NCBI RefSeq assembly: GCF_000226115.1
Contig: NC_016458.1
Span: 558,001-622,000, forward strand
Source of the DNA: Thermothielavioides terrestris NRRL 8126
Lineage: Eukaryota > Ascomycota > Sordariomycetes > Sordariales > Chaetomiaceae
Direction: 5' to 3'
Length of the DNA stretch: 64,000 nt
The notes under the pieces are model-generated. The model saw nothing but the letters and a program-made list of their open reading frames with translations, made no database searches and was not told where the DNA came from. Positions 1-9,988 of the stretch are shown here, in pieces. How positions within the stretch are numbered: position 1 is the stretch's first letter; every line of letters begins with the position of its first letter. The position numbers were made by a program, and so were the translations under genes.

Positions 1-895
1 ACTGCTCAAAATAAAGAGCAGATACTTCCGTCAAATAATGCTGGTACGAGTGATGCCGGGATGAAAATGCTCGTGCCAGAAAGTGAAGGTGCAACTTCGC
101 CCAAAGCAGGCTCCGTGTGTTCGGGATAAAATAAGGACCAAGAGAGGACCTTGTAGCGAGCACACGGTGACAGTAAGCTGAATCAAAAAGAAGGCTGAAT
201 CTTGACTTCAATGGAGCCTGCATGCCCACAGGCAACCTGAAGAGGCGTTGTCCAAATACATTACACAGGAAGCATCGAACATTCACAGAACCGACAGAAT
301 CATTTGTGACATTGAAAGGGTGAAAGAGTGGGTCAACCAGTGAAAAAAACATGTGGATACTAACGAAGTTCTCAAACCCCCGATAAGCTCACGAAGTACG
401 GAATACCGAGGTTCGCTCAGGTGTGTGGATGGGTGAATTTACAGTACAAACAATGCCGCTTGGTTGCGTGCCATCGACGAGTGAAAGCAAATCACAGTCA
501 TCACCACGCTAAAGGGACAGGCTGAAATAAATTAACGATGGCCTGTGAAGACCTTCAATTGTCAAGCCCGAAGAGCCGAGCTACCTGCTGTCTGGCCCGA
601 CAGTCCGAAGCCCAGTCAAAGGAGTAGCAAGGGCAGCAACGCCTCGGAGTCGGGCCCTCACAGACCACCAAGCTTCGTCCTCCCCCCGACCCATCCGCAA
701 CCACAAACCACACTCGCCTGCCATCGCTAAGCAGAGCAAGCAAGCCTCGAATATAGTACATGCATAGGAAGAGAAGAGGACGACCACATGTCTCTAATCC
801 AGCCCTGGGGTATCATAGTCAAAAATGCACTCGCTAACAACAAACCAGAAACATCACATGCATATCAAAACACTTGCCCAGATGAACACAGGAGG
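1..895. other. gene-free flank
   Basis: I see no convincing gene. The only open frames are short, overlap on both strands and resemble no family I know. The right end probably holds the 3' UTR of the minus-strand zinc-finger gene that stops at 896. Confidence 0.5.
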
Positions 896-3292
896 TTATT
901 GCAACCTCCAGGTTTGCACCGATGGCAGGCGAGGGACAATTCTCCTCACCCGCCGTGACACCGTACACCGGAGGGCCCCTAGGCTCCCGGTGACAGACTG
1001 GATCGTCGACCGGACTTGGCCAACGATGCCGGACGGCGACGGTGGTGGTGACGGCAAGGTTTTCGAGACAGGCAACGCCACGCTCGGCGGCCCGGCGCAC
1101 CGAGGTGCCAGCCGGGCCAGAGATATGCTGCTGATGGCAAGAATGTTGACGAGGTTGACTTGATCTGCCAGGAGCGCCTGCAGAGCGCGGGCGCAGAGAA
1201 GAGAGACAAGACCAAACACGGCAAGCTGGAAGAAGAATGTGTTGTTGATCACACCTTCCCCAGCGACGTTGCACCGTGTTGGCAGGGTCGAGAACACCGT
1301 GGTCCTCAACATCGCATGGGCTGCTCCAACGTCCAGTTGGACGCCGCGCAGTGCATCGACGAGGGCAGACGACCCAAGCTCGCGGCCAGGGAGCAGCTGG
1401 CTCGCCAGGGAGCTGCTTACGCAACCCTGGTCGTGGCGAGCAGCGCTGCCCAGCGAGCCGTCGACAACACCATGGCATGGCTGGCTGGAAGCTGCCGAGG
1501 ACGTTGAACCGGTCGCACGCAGGAGGCGCGGTTGCCAAGCTGCAGCCGTGGCGAGCTGAGAAATCGTGCGAGGCGAGACGGCGTCGGTCGAAACAGCCGC
1601 TTCAACGGTGGAGGATGCGGGGCCAGCAACAGTGGCGGGTTCTAGCCTCCGAGGTCCAGGTGACGTGCACGGACTAACCGACGACTGTGCAGCACGGGCA
1701 AACACAGTGCTGGGCGCTCCACCGTTGTGATACTCGCTGTGCATGGCGGTAGAAGAAACCGGGAGAAGAGGCCCGATCTCAGAAGCATCGCCATGGGTAA
1801 TGCGGCCATCGCTGGACGGGCAAGGAACGCCTGCCTCCGAACCGGCAAGCCTGTTGTGATTGGTGTTCAATTGTCTGAGCGTCGACGACCTGCCAGAGGT
1901 GCGGTCTCGTTCACGGAAGCTCGGCTCAGGATCATAGTACCACGCGCCGTCAATTGAGCTGGCGGCGATGGCGGGTCTCTCGTCAACAGGTCGGTCGCCT
2001 GCGGATGTGGCCCAAGAGATGGGTGCATGTATTACAGGCTCGGCAGCAAGGGCACGCGGCGAATTGTGAATGGCATATGCTTGGGCGAGCTCGTGAGATT
2101 GTGGTGACGGTTGTCGGCTGGTAAGGTCCCTCAGCTGAAGAACAGGATCATCGTCGATGATTTCAGGACCGGGCGAATAGAGGTTGAAGTCGATGTAGTT
2201 GGTGCCGTGGGCAACACCCGGATTGAGGTAGGGGACAGTCGGGTCCTGGAGTGAGAATCCGCCAGCCAAATCAGCCGCAGCATCAGATGCAGTTGCCGGG
2301 GAGCCGCCAGAAGGCGCCGGGGTGAACGGCGTGAAGGTTTGTGACGGAGAGGTGGACGAAGACCCAGAGCTTGGGGAGAAGTTCTGCGAGTCGGTGAAGG
2401 GGTCGAAAACAAAGTCGTCGAAGTTGGGTGCAGCAGCAACCGGGGCCGGCTCTGGATCGAAGGTGATGAAGTCGTTCCAAAACTCGTCGAGGTCTTGAGG
2501 GAAGCCAGCATCCACAGCCGGGAACGTGAGAGCGACCTCGGGGGCGTTCAAGACCCCAGCGAATAAGTCCGCCGAGGCATCTGCCACGGTGACAGGGGGC
2601 GACTCTTCTGCCTTCCTTGACCGCTTCACGGGCTTTTGCTCAGGCTGCGACGACGGCGAAGACTGCGAGGCGTTGCGCTTCCTGTGGCTGGGGTCACAGC
2701 GGACCTTCTTCTTCCGGCACGCGTCGCAAGCCTTGATGATGCGCATGAGGTGAGCATGGTCACGCTGCTCCTTGGTCTTGCAGCCTCGGGAAGCCGAGTT
2801 GGTGACGTCCCGTCCATCCTTGGTCAGGATGCGCATGCCGGGATGGTTCGCAAAGTCCACGGTCTCTCGCCGTGAGCTGGACGAGCTGGACTTCCTGGAG
2901 GCAGATGAGCGGGACTGCGTCCTCCCATCGGAAGGCGCCAGGGCGACCGGGGCAGGGGACAGCACGGAGGAGTAGTTCAAGCTCGATGCGTAGCCCGAGT
3001 CGTAGAGCGCGGAGGTAGCTGGTGATGCGGTGACGGGGGTGAAGGACCCGGAAGGAACGGGGTAGAACTTGAAGTTCTCGCCCGTCCGTCGCGAGTATTC
3101 GAAGAAGTCCATTGAGATGTGGGCACGCTTGTCCTGGATCGAAGCGGGCCCGGGAAGAAACGCGTTGATCATCTCGTCAAGTTCGGGGGTGCCAATAGCG
3201 GGGAGCCACTGCAGGGCCGCTCCGAGGGCCGGCTGGCTCACGGAGAACCCGCTGAAGGCACCGACGGAGCCGTGTCGGGCCATGTTCGTCAT
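896..3292 (-). CDS. putative membrane-tethered zinc-cluster-like regulator
   Basis: One open frame of about 798 codons from the first in-frame ATG. Residues 189-199 carry C-x2-C-x6-C followed by Asp (ACDACRKKKVRC), the first half of a fungal Zn2Cys6 cluster; the other three cysteines are missing, and a basic stretch follows. A well-ordered block just before it (GMRILTKDGRDV) looks conserved. The middle is low-complexity Ser/Pro/acidic sequence of the activation-domain kind. Near residues 683-708 lies a hydrophobic stretch (FFFQLAVFGLVSLL), then a basic tail. Half-cluster proteins of this type are common in Sordariomycetes but, as far as I know, uncharacterised. DNA binding and membrane tethering are inferred. 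The frame stays open upstream to a GTG at 3445, and a GTAAGC donor near 3469 could join an extra 5' exon, so the N-terminus is uncertain. The next gene upstream on this strand is a relative. Confidence 0.72.
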   Translation of the reverse strand: MTNMARHGSVGAFSGFSVSQPALGAALQWLPAIGTPELDEMINAFLPGPASIQDKRAHISMDFFEYSRRTGENFKFYPVPSGSFTPVTASPATSALYDSGYASSLNYSSVLSPAPVALAPSDGRTQSRSSASRKSSSSSSRRETVDFANHPGMRILTKDGRDVTNSASRGCKTKEQRDHAHLMRIIKACDACRKKKVRCDPSHRKRNASQSSPSSQPEQKPVKRSRKAEESPPVTVADASADLFAGVLNAPEVALTFPAVDAGFPQDLDEFWNDFITFDPEPAPVAAAPNFDDFVFDPFTDSQNFSPSSGSSSTSPSQTFTPFTPAPSGGSPATASDAAADLAGGFSLQDPTVPYLNPGVAHGTNYIDFNLYSPGPEIIDDDPVLQLRDLTSRQPSPQSHELAQAYAIHNSPRALAAEPVIHAPISWATSAGDRPVDERPAIAASSIDGAWYYDPEPSFRERDRTSGRSSTLRQLNTNHNRLAGSEAGVPCPSSDGRITHGDASEIGPLLPVSSTAMHSEYHNGGAPSTVFARAAQSSVSPCTSPGPRRLEPATVAGPASSTVEAAVSTDAVSPRTISQLATAAAWQPRLLRATGSTSSAASSQPCHGVVDGSLGSAARHDQGCVSSSLASQLLPGRELGSSALVDALRGVQLDVGAAHAMLRTTVFSTLPTRCNVAGEGVINNTFFFQLAVFGLVSLLCARALQALLADQVNLVNILAISSISLARLAPRCAGPPSVALPVSKTLPSPPPSPSGIVGQVRSTIQSVTGSLGALRCTVSRRVRRIVPRLPSVQTWRLQ

Positions 3293-5816
3293 TGCTGCGG
3301 TGTCCTTCGGGTTGCCGCACGGGTTCAAAACCAATTCGGCGTCCGCAACGGCGAAGGGTTCGGAAAGCTTCGCCGAGTCTGGCTCGAGGTAATTGAAACT
3401 CGAGGCCGTCTGCGCTGTGGTGGTGATGTTTCGTTGGTGGTCCACCGTGAAGTGTGGTGGTCTTGCTTACGGAAGCGGCGTCGAAGTCGCTTTCTTAATA
3501 GAGCAATTGACGGGTTGGTCAGCTCTTCGCAACTCGGGTCTGGCCGAGTCTGTCTGCAGAGGCAGAGGCAAGCAGGAAACGGAGAAGTGGGCAAGGAGGG
3601 GCAGCAGTCTTTGAGAGGAAGGTCTCGTCTGCTGCAGCAACTGCCCGGTGTAACGCGCCAGAGACAGGTTGACACGCCAACTGGGCAATTGATCGTACTT
3701 CGCGCACAATCTCAAGTTCCGCTGAAGGAAGAGGGAGAAGAAAGACGAGCGATGTCCGAAGGAGTCAGGCCGATATTTCAGTTCCTGCTCCGGCAACAAG
3801 CGCTCTTGCGAACTCGACTCGTCCTTCCAAGCTCAGCGGTGGTCTCCTCCAGCATTTCGGCGAGCCGTATTAGGAATAGCGCCACCCGGCCCGCCAGTGG
3901 GACGGGTACCTGAAGCCTGGCCATTTTATGCGCCGCCACCGCCAGCCCTCCGAGGCGCAGGCTCTGCTTTCATGAAGGCAAAGCCCAGAGTAGAGCTTGT
4001 TTTGACATCGAAACATCACAAACCCAAATGTGAGGCTTTTCGACTCTGGAACCAGTCAATTAATGCATGGTTTGCTTGGTAACTCGACAGAGTCGGGCAC
4101 GTCTTCAGCTCGTAGGGCTACAGAATATCCCCGCTTCCTCAGTACCAGCTACCGTCAAACTGCTGCGGCAAGGAGCCGTCATGGTTGCAGAACACGGCGA
4201 GCGGTTGACCTGTGGGACCGCTACCCCACTATCCATTCCAGGTCACAGGAAACCCTCCAGTCTGACCCGCGAAGAAGGCGGCCCTGAATGGCAAGGCCCC
4301 CAATTGGCCAGGGAAGAGGATGACTCAAGCGACGATTACACGACACGGGTTTTGACGATCGGGAAGGTGGTTGTCGTCGCGTTCCTTTTCCACACAGTGT
4401 TCTTCTGCCCTCAATTCAGGAACTGATGTCCCTCACTTCTTGGACACCAGGAAGTTCCTTGTTCATGGTCGGAAAGAAGAAAGAAAACAGAAGGCTCACG
4501 CTTCAATTGCTTTTCCGCCAGGCTGCCTCTTTCGTCTCAACTTATTCCGTATATCTTCTCCGTTTGGATTGATTGCTTGTGGACAGCCACAGAACCAGAA
4601 TTAAGGAAGGCAGATCACGAGGTTGACAAGCTGACGGCCCCTGAAACATACCATACCAGCCCCCGAACCATACAGCAACTGCGAGGTCCACCCTGGCACA
4701 GTGCCAAGCACCTCAGTCCATGCAAGACCGGGTGCGGCACTCAATTGAGTCAACCATCTGTGCCGGCTCGATCTCGAAACGATCCAACCAGATGTTTATT
4801 ATTGGTCAGTGATGTGGCTGACAGCCGTCTCGGATGACTCCTCTTCGTCTTCAGGGTGTGCGAGATTGCCTTGCCGAGCATGCAACGTGATAACTGGTCT
4901 GGTTTCTCGCGCAGCTGGAATTCTGGGGTCCCCGCCACAGCCGAGCGTCAATCAATTGAGGCAGTGTTGCGAAGCTCACTTCCTCCCCACGTGCGGAAGC
5001 TCATCCAATAGTTCTCACGCTGTGCGCCATGACAGGAAAAAGTACGGATCAACTCCGGATGCACAGGGCCGTCAAGCGGAGGCAACCCAACAAGGATGAG
5101 CCATGAAGTTGCGAGCTTGCTCAACAGCGAGGCCTCAGGGACTTGTTTAAAGAGTGTGTATTCCGTACAGTCCATCCAAAAAACCACACCTCAAAACTGC
5201 CATGTATCCCCGTTCGCACAATCCCAGCACTCCCGTCACACACCCAACGTTTGACTACCTATGTTCAGCCTGATGCCCGACCAGCCCAGTTCTTGCGAAC
5301 CTATCCTCTTCCATGCCCGGTGCAAGACCCAGATCCAGACAGCCTGCTCAAGCATGAACGTAGGTCCCGAAACACCAGACGCCAGGAAAAGGAAGGAAAG
5401 AAAAAAGACAGAGAGGAAAAGCAAGGAAGGAAAGAAACGAAGAAGAAGAGGAGGAAGAAGCCGAACTCCAGACGAACAAATATAGCATACAGGATTCATG
5501 TGCCGGAAAGCAGGGAAACGCCAAACACGAAGCAGGGAAAAGCCAAACAGGAAACAGCCGTCTAAGCCAAAGCAGAAGCCAGTATGGACCCAACAGAACA
5601 CGCCGAAATCCGCCATGCAAACCCCGGATGCCTCGCAGTGCCCGCAGGGTCCAGACCCGGTCTCGAACCCAGGCCTCGCCAGGTCACAAACAGCTCATGC
5701 TGCACTAACACGCAGTAGCAGAGACAGCAACCGCCACACGACCGCCTGCGCCAACCGACAGAATGCAGCGACCATCGCACCTGTGCCAACGCTCGTGGCG
5801 CTAAAATACCCGACAA
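3293..5816. other. intergenic region and probable 5' leader
   Basis: This stretch separates the two related zinc-finger genes. The left part is probably the leader, and perhaps a first exon, of the 896-3292 gene: a GTAAGC donor near 3469 and CAG acceptors near 3414 fit an intron of about 55 nt on the minus strand. A strongly purine-rich tract (A/G on the plus strand) runs from about 5385 to 5465, in the presumed 3' UTR of the 5817-7885 gene. No other coding signal is recognised. Confidence 0.4.
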
Positions 5817-7885
5817 TCAGAACGCCGCGAGCGTTCGCCGATTATTGAGCAGGCAAAAGGGCGGCGATACCTGTGCAGCAGCATCACGGTGCTGTGCCAG
5901 GGCAAGCATCTCATGCCGGAACGCCCACGTCGCGATCAGCCCGGCGACGATGCATGCAATGGACAGATTGAGGACCCGGGTTGGGCCCGCGCGTCCGTGG
6001 TGGGAGAGGCCATCGCATGCAGTTCGCCACAGTCCGCCGTCGACGCCACTGGCAGACAGCCAACCGTCGACCAGGGCGAAGATGACGACAGCGAAGAGGA
6101 CAGCCGCGGAGCAGGCATGCCTGCGGACGGCGGTGCCAGCAGCACCCCACGCCCAGGCCAGGCCCGGAAACAGGGGAGGATGGCACATCCCGCTGTGAAA
6201 GGGCCGGCTGGCGCAGCGGACTACGGGAGAGCCGAACCCGCGGCAAGTCCTGGCCTTCTCGATGACCGCTTGTGCGGACCTGAAGGCCTGGCCAGAAGAA
6301 CCACTTCCGTAGCCGTAGCCGCCGCACGACCGTGCGTAGGGGCTGTTCTGACCTCCGGGCGAGCCAGAGAATGGTGCCGAGTAATCCGTCCAGGAGGAAC
6401 TGTTCGAAGGGGCTCCGTCCAGGCTCGCCAGGCCCCCGAGGGGGTCAGAGATCGCTCTGGAAGGGATACTCACGCGCGCCCATTGCCATTTTTGCCAGGA
6501 GGATGATCCGGGGTTGGGGCATTCGAAGCAAGGCAGGGTCGGTCGGATCCAATCGTTAAAACCGCAATTGGTGCAATGCCACATGGGCCAGTCTTCGTAG
6601 ATTGGCGCGTGGGCCGATGCGTAGTGCATCTTCAGCTCCTCCAGAGTGCTGCAGCGCTCGTGGCACGGCGACAGCCCGCCGTGCGACAGTGACGAACCGC
6701 AATTGTCGGTGCCCCAGAGGCAGTCCCATTCTTGACCATTGGGGGAGACCTCTCTGCCGATCGGGGCCATGTCCTCAGCTGTGCTTCGGGTTAAGGCAGC
6801 AACATCCTGGTGTCGACCGGCTGGCGTGCCTCGAGGCACGGTAGCAGCACCCGGGTAATACGGCGACGCTGATGTGCTCCGGGCCATGGGTGCCGCAGCT
6901 TGGTAGAGTGCCGCGGGCACGCTTCGAGTCACGGTGCCAGCACCTTGGTAATGAGGCGCCGCCGATGCGCTCCGAACCATGGTGGTGCCAGCTCGATGTT
7001 GGACTACTGGCATGCTCTGAGGAAGAGCAGGTGGGTGGTGCTGGGGCGTTGTATCGGAAAGCGCAAATGGGACCTGGAGATATTCAACCCTGCCCAATAC
7101 CGATGCCAGGTGTTGCGGGACTGGGGGGTTCTGCTGGTGTGTCTGCTCTAGCAGCGGGTCGGAGTCCGCGTGAACGTCGTCCCTCCCAGCCCATACAAGC
7201 TGGGATGGTTGGTTCGTGGAGTTTTGTCCGACCCCGACACCGAGAAGATCGCTGGGCTCGCCCAAGCGCGGCTGATACAGAGTGGCAGTGGCGGTAGAAG
7301 TCGGATGGCCGGAGTCGGGCACCTGGGCTGCAGCCCGCTTTTCCGCCTGGTACGCGGCTTCGAAAAGACTGAAGTCGAAGTGGTCACACTGGGCACTGGT
7401 TAGCAGGAAAGAGTCGAGACCGCGCAATGGATACCCGGAGCTCTTGCCTTGACTCTCCGCTCCCGGCACTCATTGCAGGCGCCCAGCTTGCGCATCAAGT
7501 GAGTTCTCGCTTTCTTTTTCTCGGACAGCGGCCCATGGCGGCCGGGGCGTTGTCCCCTGGGTCCGGGCGGGTCTCCAGCAACACCCATGTCATTCATGGC
7601 CTGAGAAATCGAGTGGGTAGTGCTGGCGTGGGACAGCGACGGAGATGAAACGGTGACTTGGGAGGACAGCGGGAGCTGGAGATGGCTGGGAGGCCCCTCT
7701 TGCACCTGCTCGAGTGACTCCTCAGTCAGCTTCTCCTCTTCTCGGCGCATCTTATTGTAGAGTTCCTGCGTCTCAGGAGTCGGGATGGGCCGGAGCAAAG
7801 CAGCCCTCTGGTTCGAGGCTTGAGGCGCCATGTGGCCAGAGGGCTCTTGGTTCGAGGTGAATTTGCGCTTGGTCCCTCGGGGCAT
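5817..7885 (-). CDS. two-module zinc-finger protein with C-terminal hydrophobic helices
   Basis: Exons 7885-7448 and 7388-5817 give 669 aa. The 59-nt intron (7447-7389) is GC-AG: donor GCAAGAG, branch CTAAC, acceptor CAG. It falls exactly inside the metal motif; splicing gives C137-x2-C140-x6-C147-D-H, matching the motif of the neighbouring gene at 896-3292, including the preceding HLMR. A second module in the middle of the protein holds an atypical C/H cluster (CHERC...MHYASAH) and a zinc ribbon (WHCTNC then CFEC, encoded near 6520-6585). Two hydrophobic segments lie near residues 574-590 and 618-636. Low-complexity P/S/Q sequence fills the rest. The start is the ATG of MPRGTKRKF; the frame is open further upstream to an ATG at 8077, but that part is hydrophobic and unlike the rest. 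A transcription-factor or ubiquitin-type role is only a guess; the function is unknown. Confidence 0.75.
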
Positions 7886-9988
7886 GCCGTTGATGGGAGG
7901 CCTCGAGCCTCGCCAGCCTGGCGGAGAGTGTTTCGCCCAGTCACGGGACACAAGGCTGCGCGGACTGGGCAGCAGGGGGAACGGGGGGCTAAAAAAGTAA
8001 AACCGCAAAGCAAAACACACGACACAGCTACAGCAGTAGAAGAAGACCAGAAAACGGTCGAGCGGCTCGACATGCACGGTAAGAGAAGGAAGAAATAATA
8101 CCAGTCCAAGGCTTGGGGAAAAGAGGGCTCAAGTATGAGGGCGGTTGGTCATTGGACCTGAGAGCAGCAAGGCATAGCAGAAGGCGGACACTGCCTCCTC
8201 CGGTCTCGCCGCCGAGGGACAGCCTGGGCAGCAATGACGCCCCTGGGAAAACCGGCATGCGGCGAGGCAACGGACGGCGGTGAAGAGAACGGCGAAAACG
8301 CAAGTGCCAGAGAGCTCCAGTCGAGTGAACAGGTGGCTCTGGTGCCACATTTATCTGACTAGGAGCGGTAGGTAGCTGAGAAATTTGAGAAACACAGCAG
8401 CAGAAATGGACAACGACAATGAGTTACCACCGTTTGGCCGGGGAAGCCAGCTATCCGTGGGTGCCCAACTGGGTAGGGCCCATGGACGACTTGCAAAGGT
8501 CTGTAGTCGACGCCATCACTGTCGACGACAGGCAGCTCTGCAAACGTTTGAGCGTGTTGCCGGGTTTCCGCTTTGATGGCCAGGTCGGCGGACGAGGCGA
8601 GGCCAGCGTAGGTCGCGCACCACGACCGGGCGGTTGAGACTTGAGCGAACATGCCCCGCAGTGGAGAACCCGGGCGCTGTTCCCGTGCGCCGAGAGCCGC
8701 TTCCTCCATACTGCGTACCTCGCGAATCCACATGAAATACCATGAGCTTTATCGGGGGTTCACTTTAACGAGGCGCCACGCCGTGGGTAGGTAGTCACTT
8801 TACCGATACGGAAGGGACTGCGGTAAGGCAACGCCCATTTTACTCCGTAATAGGCTGGCTACAGCACAAACTACCCGCATAACATAACGTTACCGGTAAA
8901 GGCGCATGCACGTCATCGGGCCGAGGCCTTGTTCATGAATTTCGGTCCCCATAGCCGCACGCACCAGCAACGTGGAACTTCTGAACACACGCCAAGGGTT
9001 CACATTCTGCTATTCTGCTGCGATCTTCATCTCCCATGCTCCCACAGGCTTTCTGTCCTTTGAACCTCCTACTGCGGGGCAACCGCTTTCCAGCTGCGGC
9101 AAGCCTTGCAGAGTACCTGATCGAGGTTCGTCTGATGTCGGGTCTCAGCTCCTCGGTCCCGAACTGGTGGGGTGGCAACGCAAACGTTCTGGGGCGGACA
9201 GCAGTACGGATGAACTACCTCCTACCTTCGGTATGGTAACCTAGGCAGCCTTGCCAGCACACTGCATCGCCCTTTCTTGCCCAGAAACTGATCTGCGACG
9301 ACGCTTCTCCGGCCCGATTTGGCTACCACGCCGTCGACTGCTCCTCATGTGCGTGCATCTGCACGACGGGGAAGGAGGTCTGGACCGGATAACTGAGGGC
9401 AAAGAGCAAAAGTTCTGGCCTGCTCTAGAACCCTCGGCGAACATGCCACAGAGCAAGGAACTAAAGTTGTCCTGCATCGAAGAGTAGACATGCAAAGACG
9501 ACATGAAAGCCAAGGCAGGGCTCGATGTGATGCACAGAGATTGCGGCTGGGGTTGGGACGCAAGCTGTTCGAGATGGGGCCAGTTCCGATTGGAGAATTC
9601 TGTCTTGTCGGGAAGAACCTTAAGTTCAAACCCCCCAACAGCAACGGGAGCTCCAAGAGTCAGATGGTGTCGTAATAATGGCAGAGGGGCCGATGACAGC
9701 TGTGCCCCAGGTGAGCGCGCGAAACATTGCCGGCCAACCCCAGACAACCGGCTGAAGCCGGTGCGGTATCCTTTCCATCCACGCCCACTGGCCAATCATG
9801 TCTCCGAGCAGGCAACCTTTGGCCAATTCACTTTCCGCTCCACCTGATGTAGCAGAGCCGCAAGACTGGAAACGTGTGCAGACCACGGAAAGCTTGGCGA
9901 TCTGCATATGCCGCTTCCTTTCCGGCAAGCTGAATAAGTTCTGACAGGCTTGCCCTGCTACAGGAAGGCACACGCTCAGCCTCCCATC
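7886..9988. other. intergenic region
   Basis: About 2.1 kb between two minus-strand genes. It must hold the promoter and leader of the 5817-7885 gene on its left and the 3' UTR of the Mte1-like gene on its right. Several open frames of 60-180 codons occur on both strands, but none has a recognisable motif or splice-supported structure. Confidence 0.4.

Noticed and set aside
5143..5565. Lys/Arg-rich 140-codon frame
   Set aside because: It results from the purine-rich tract; charge-biased low complexity without motif.
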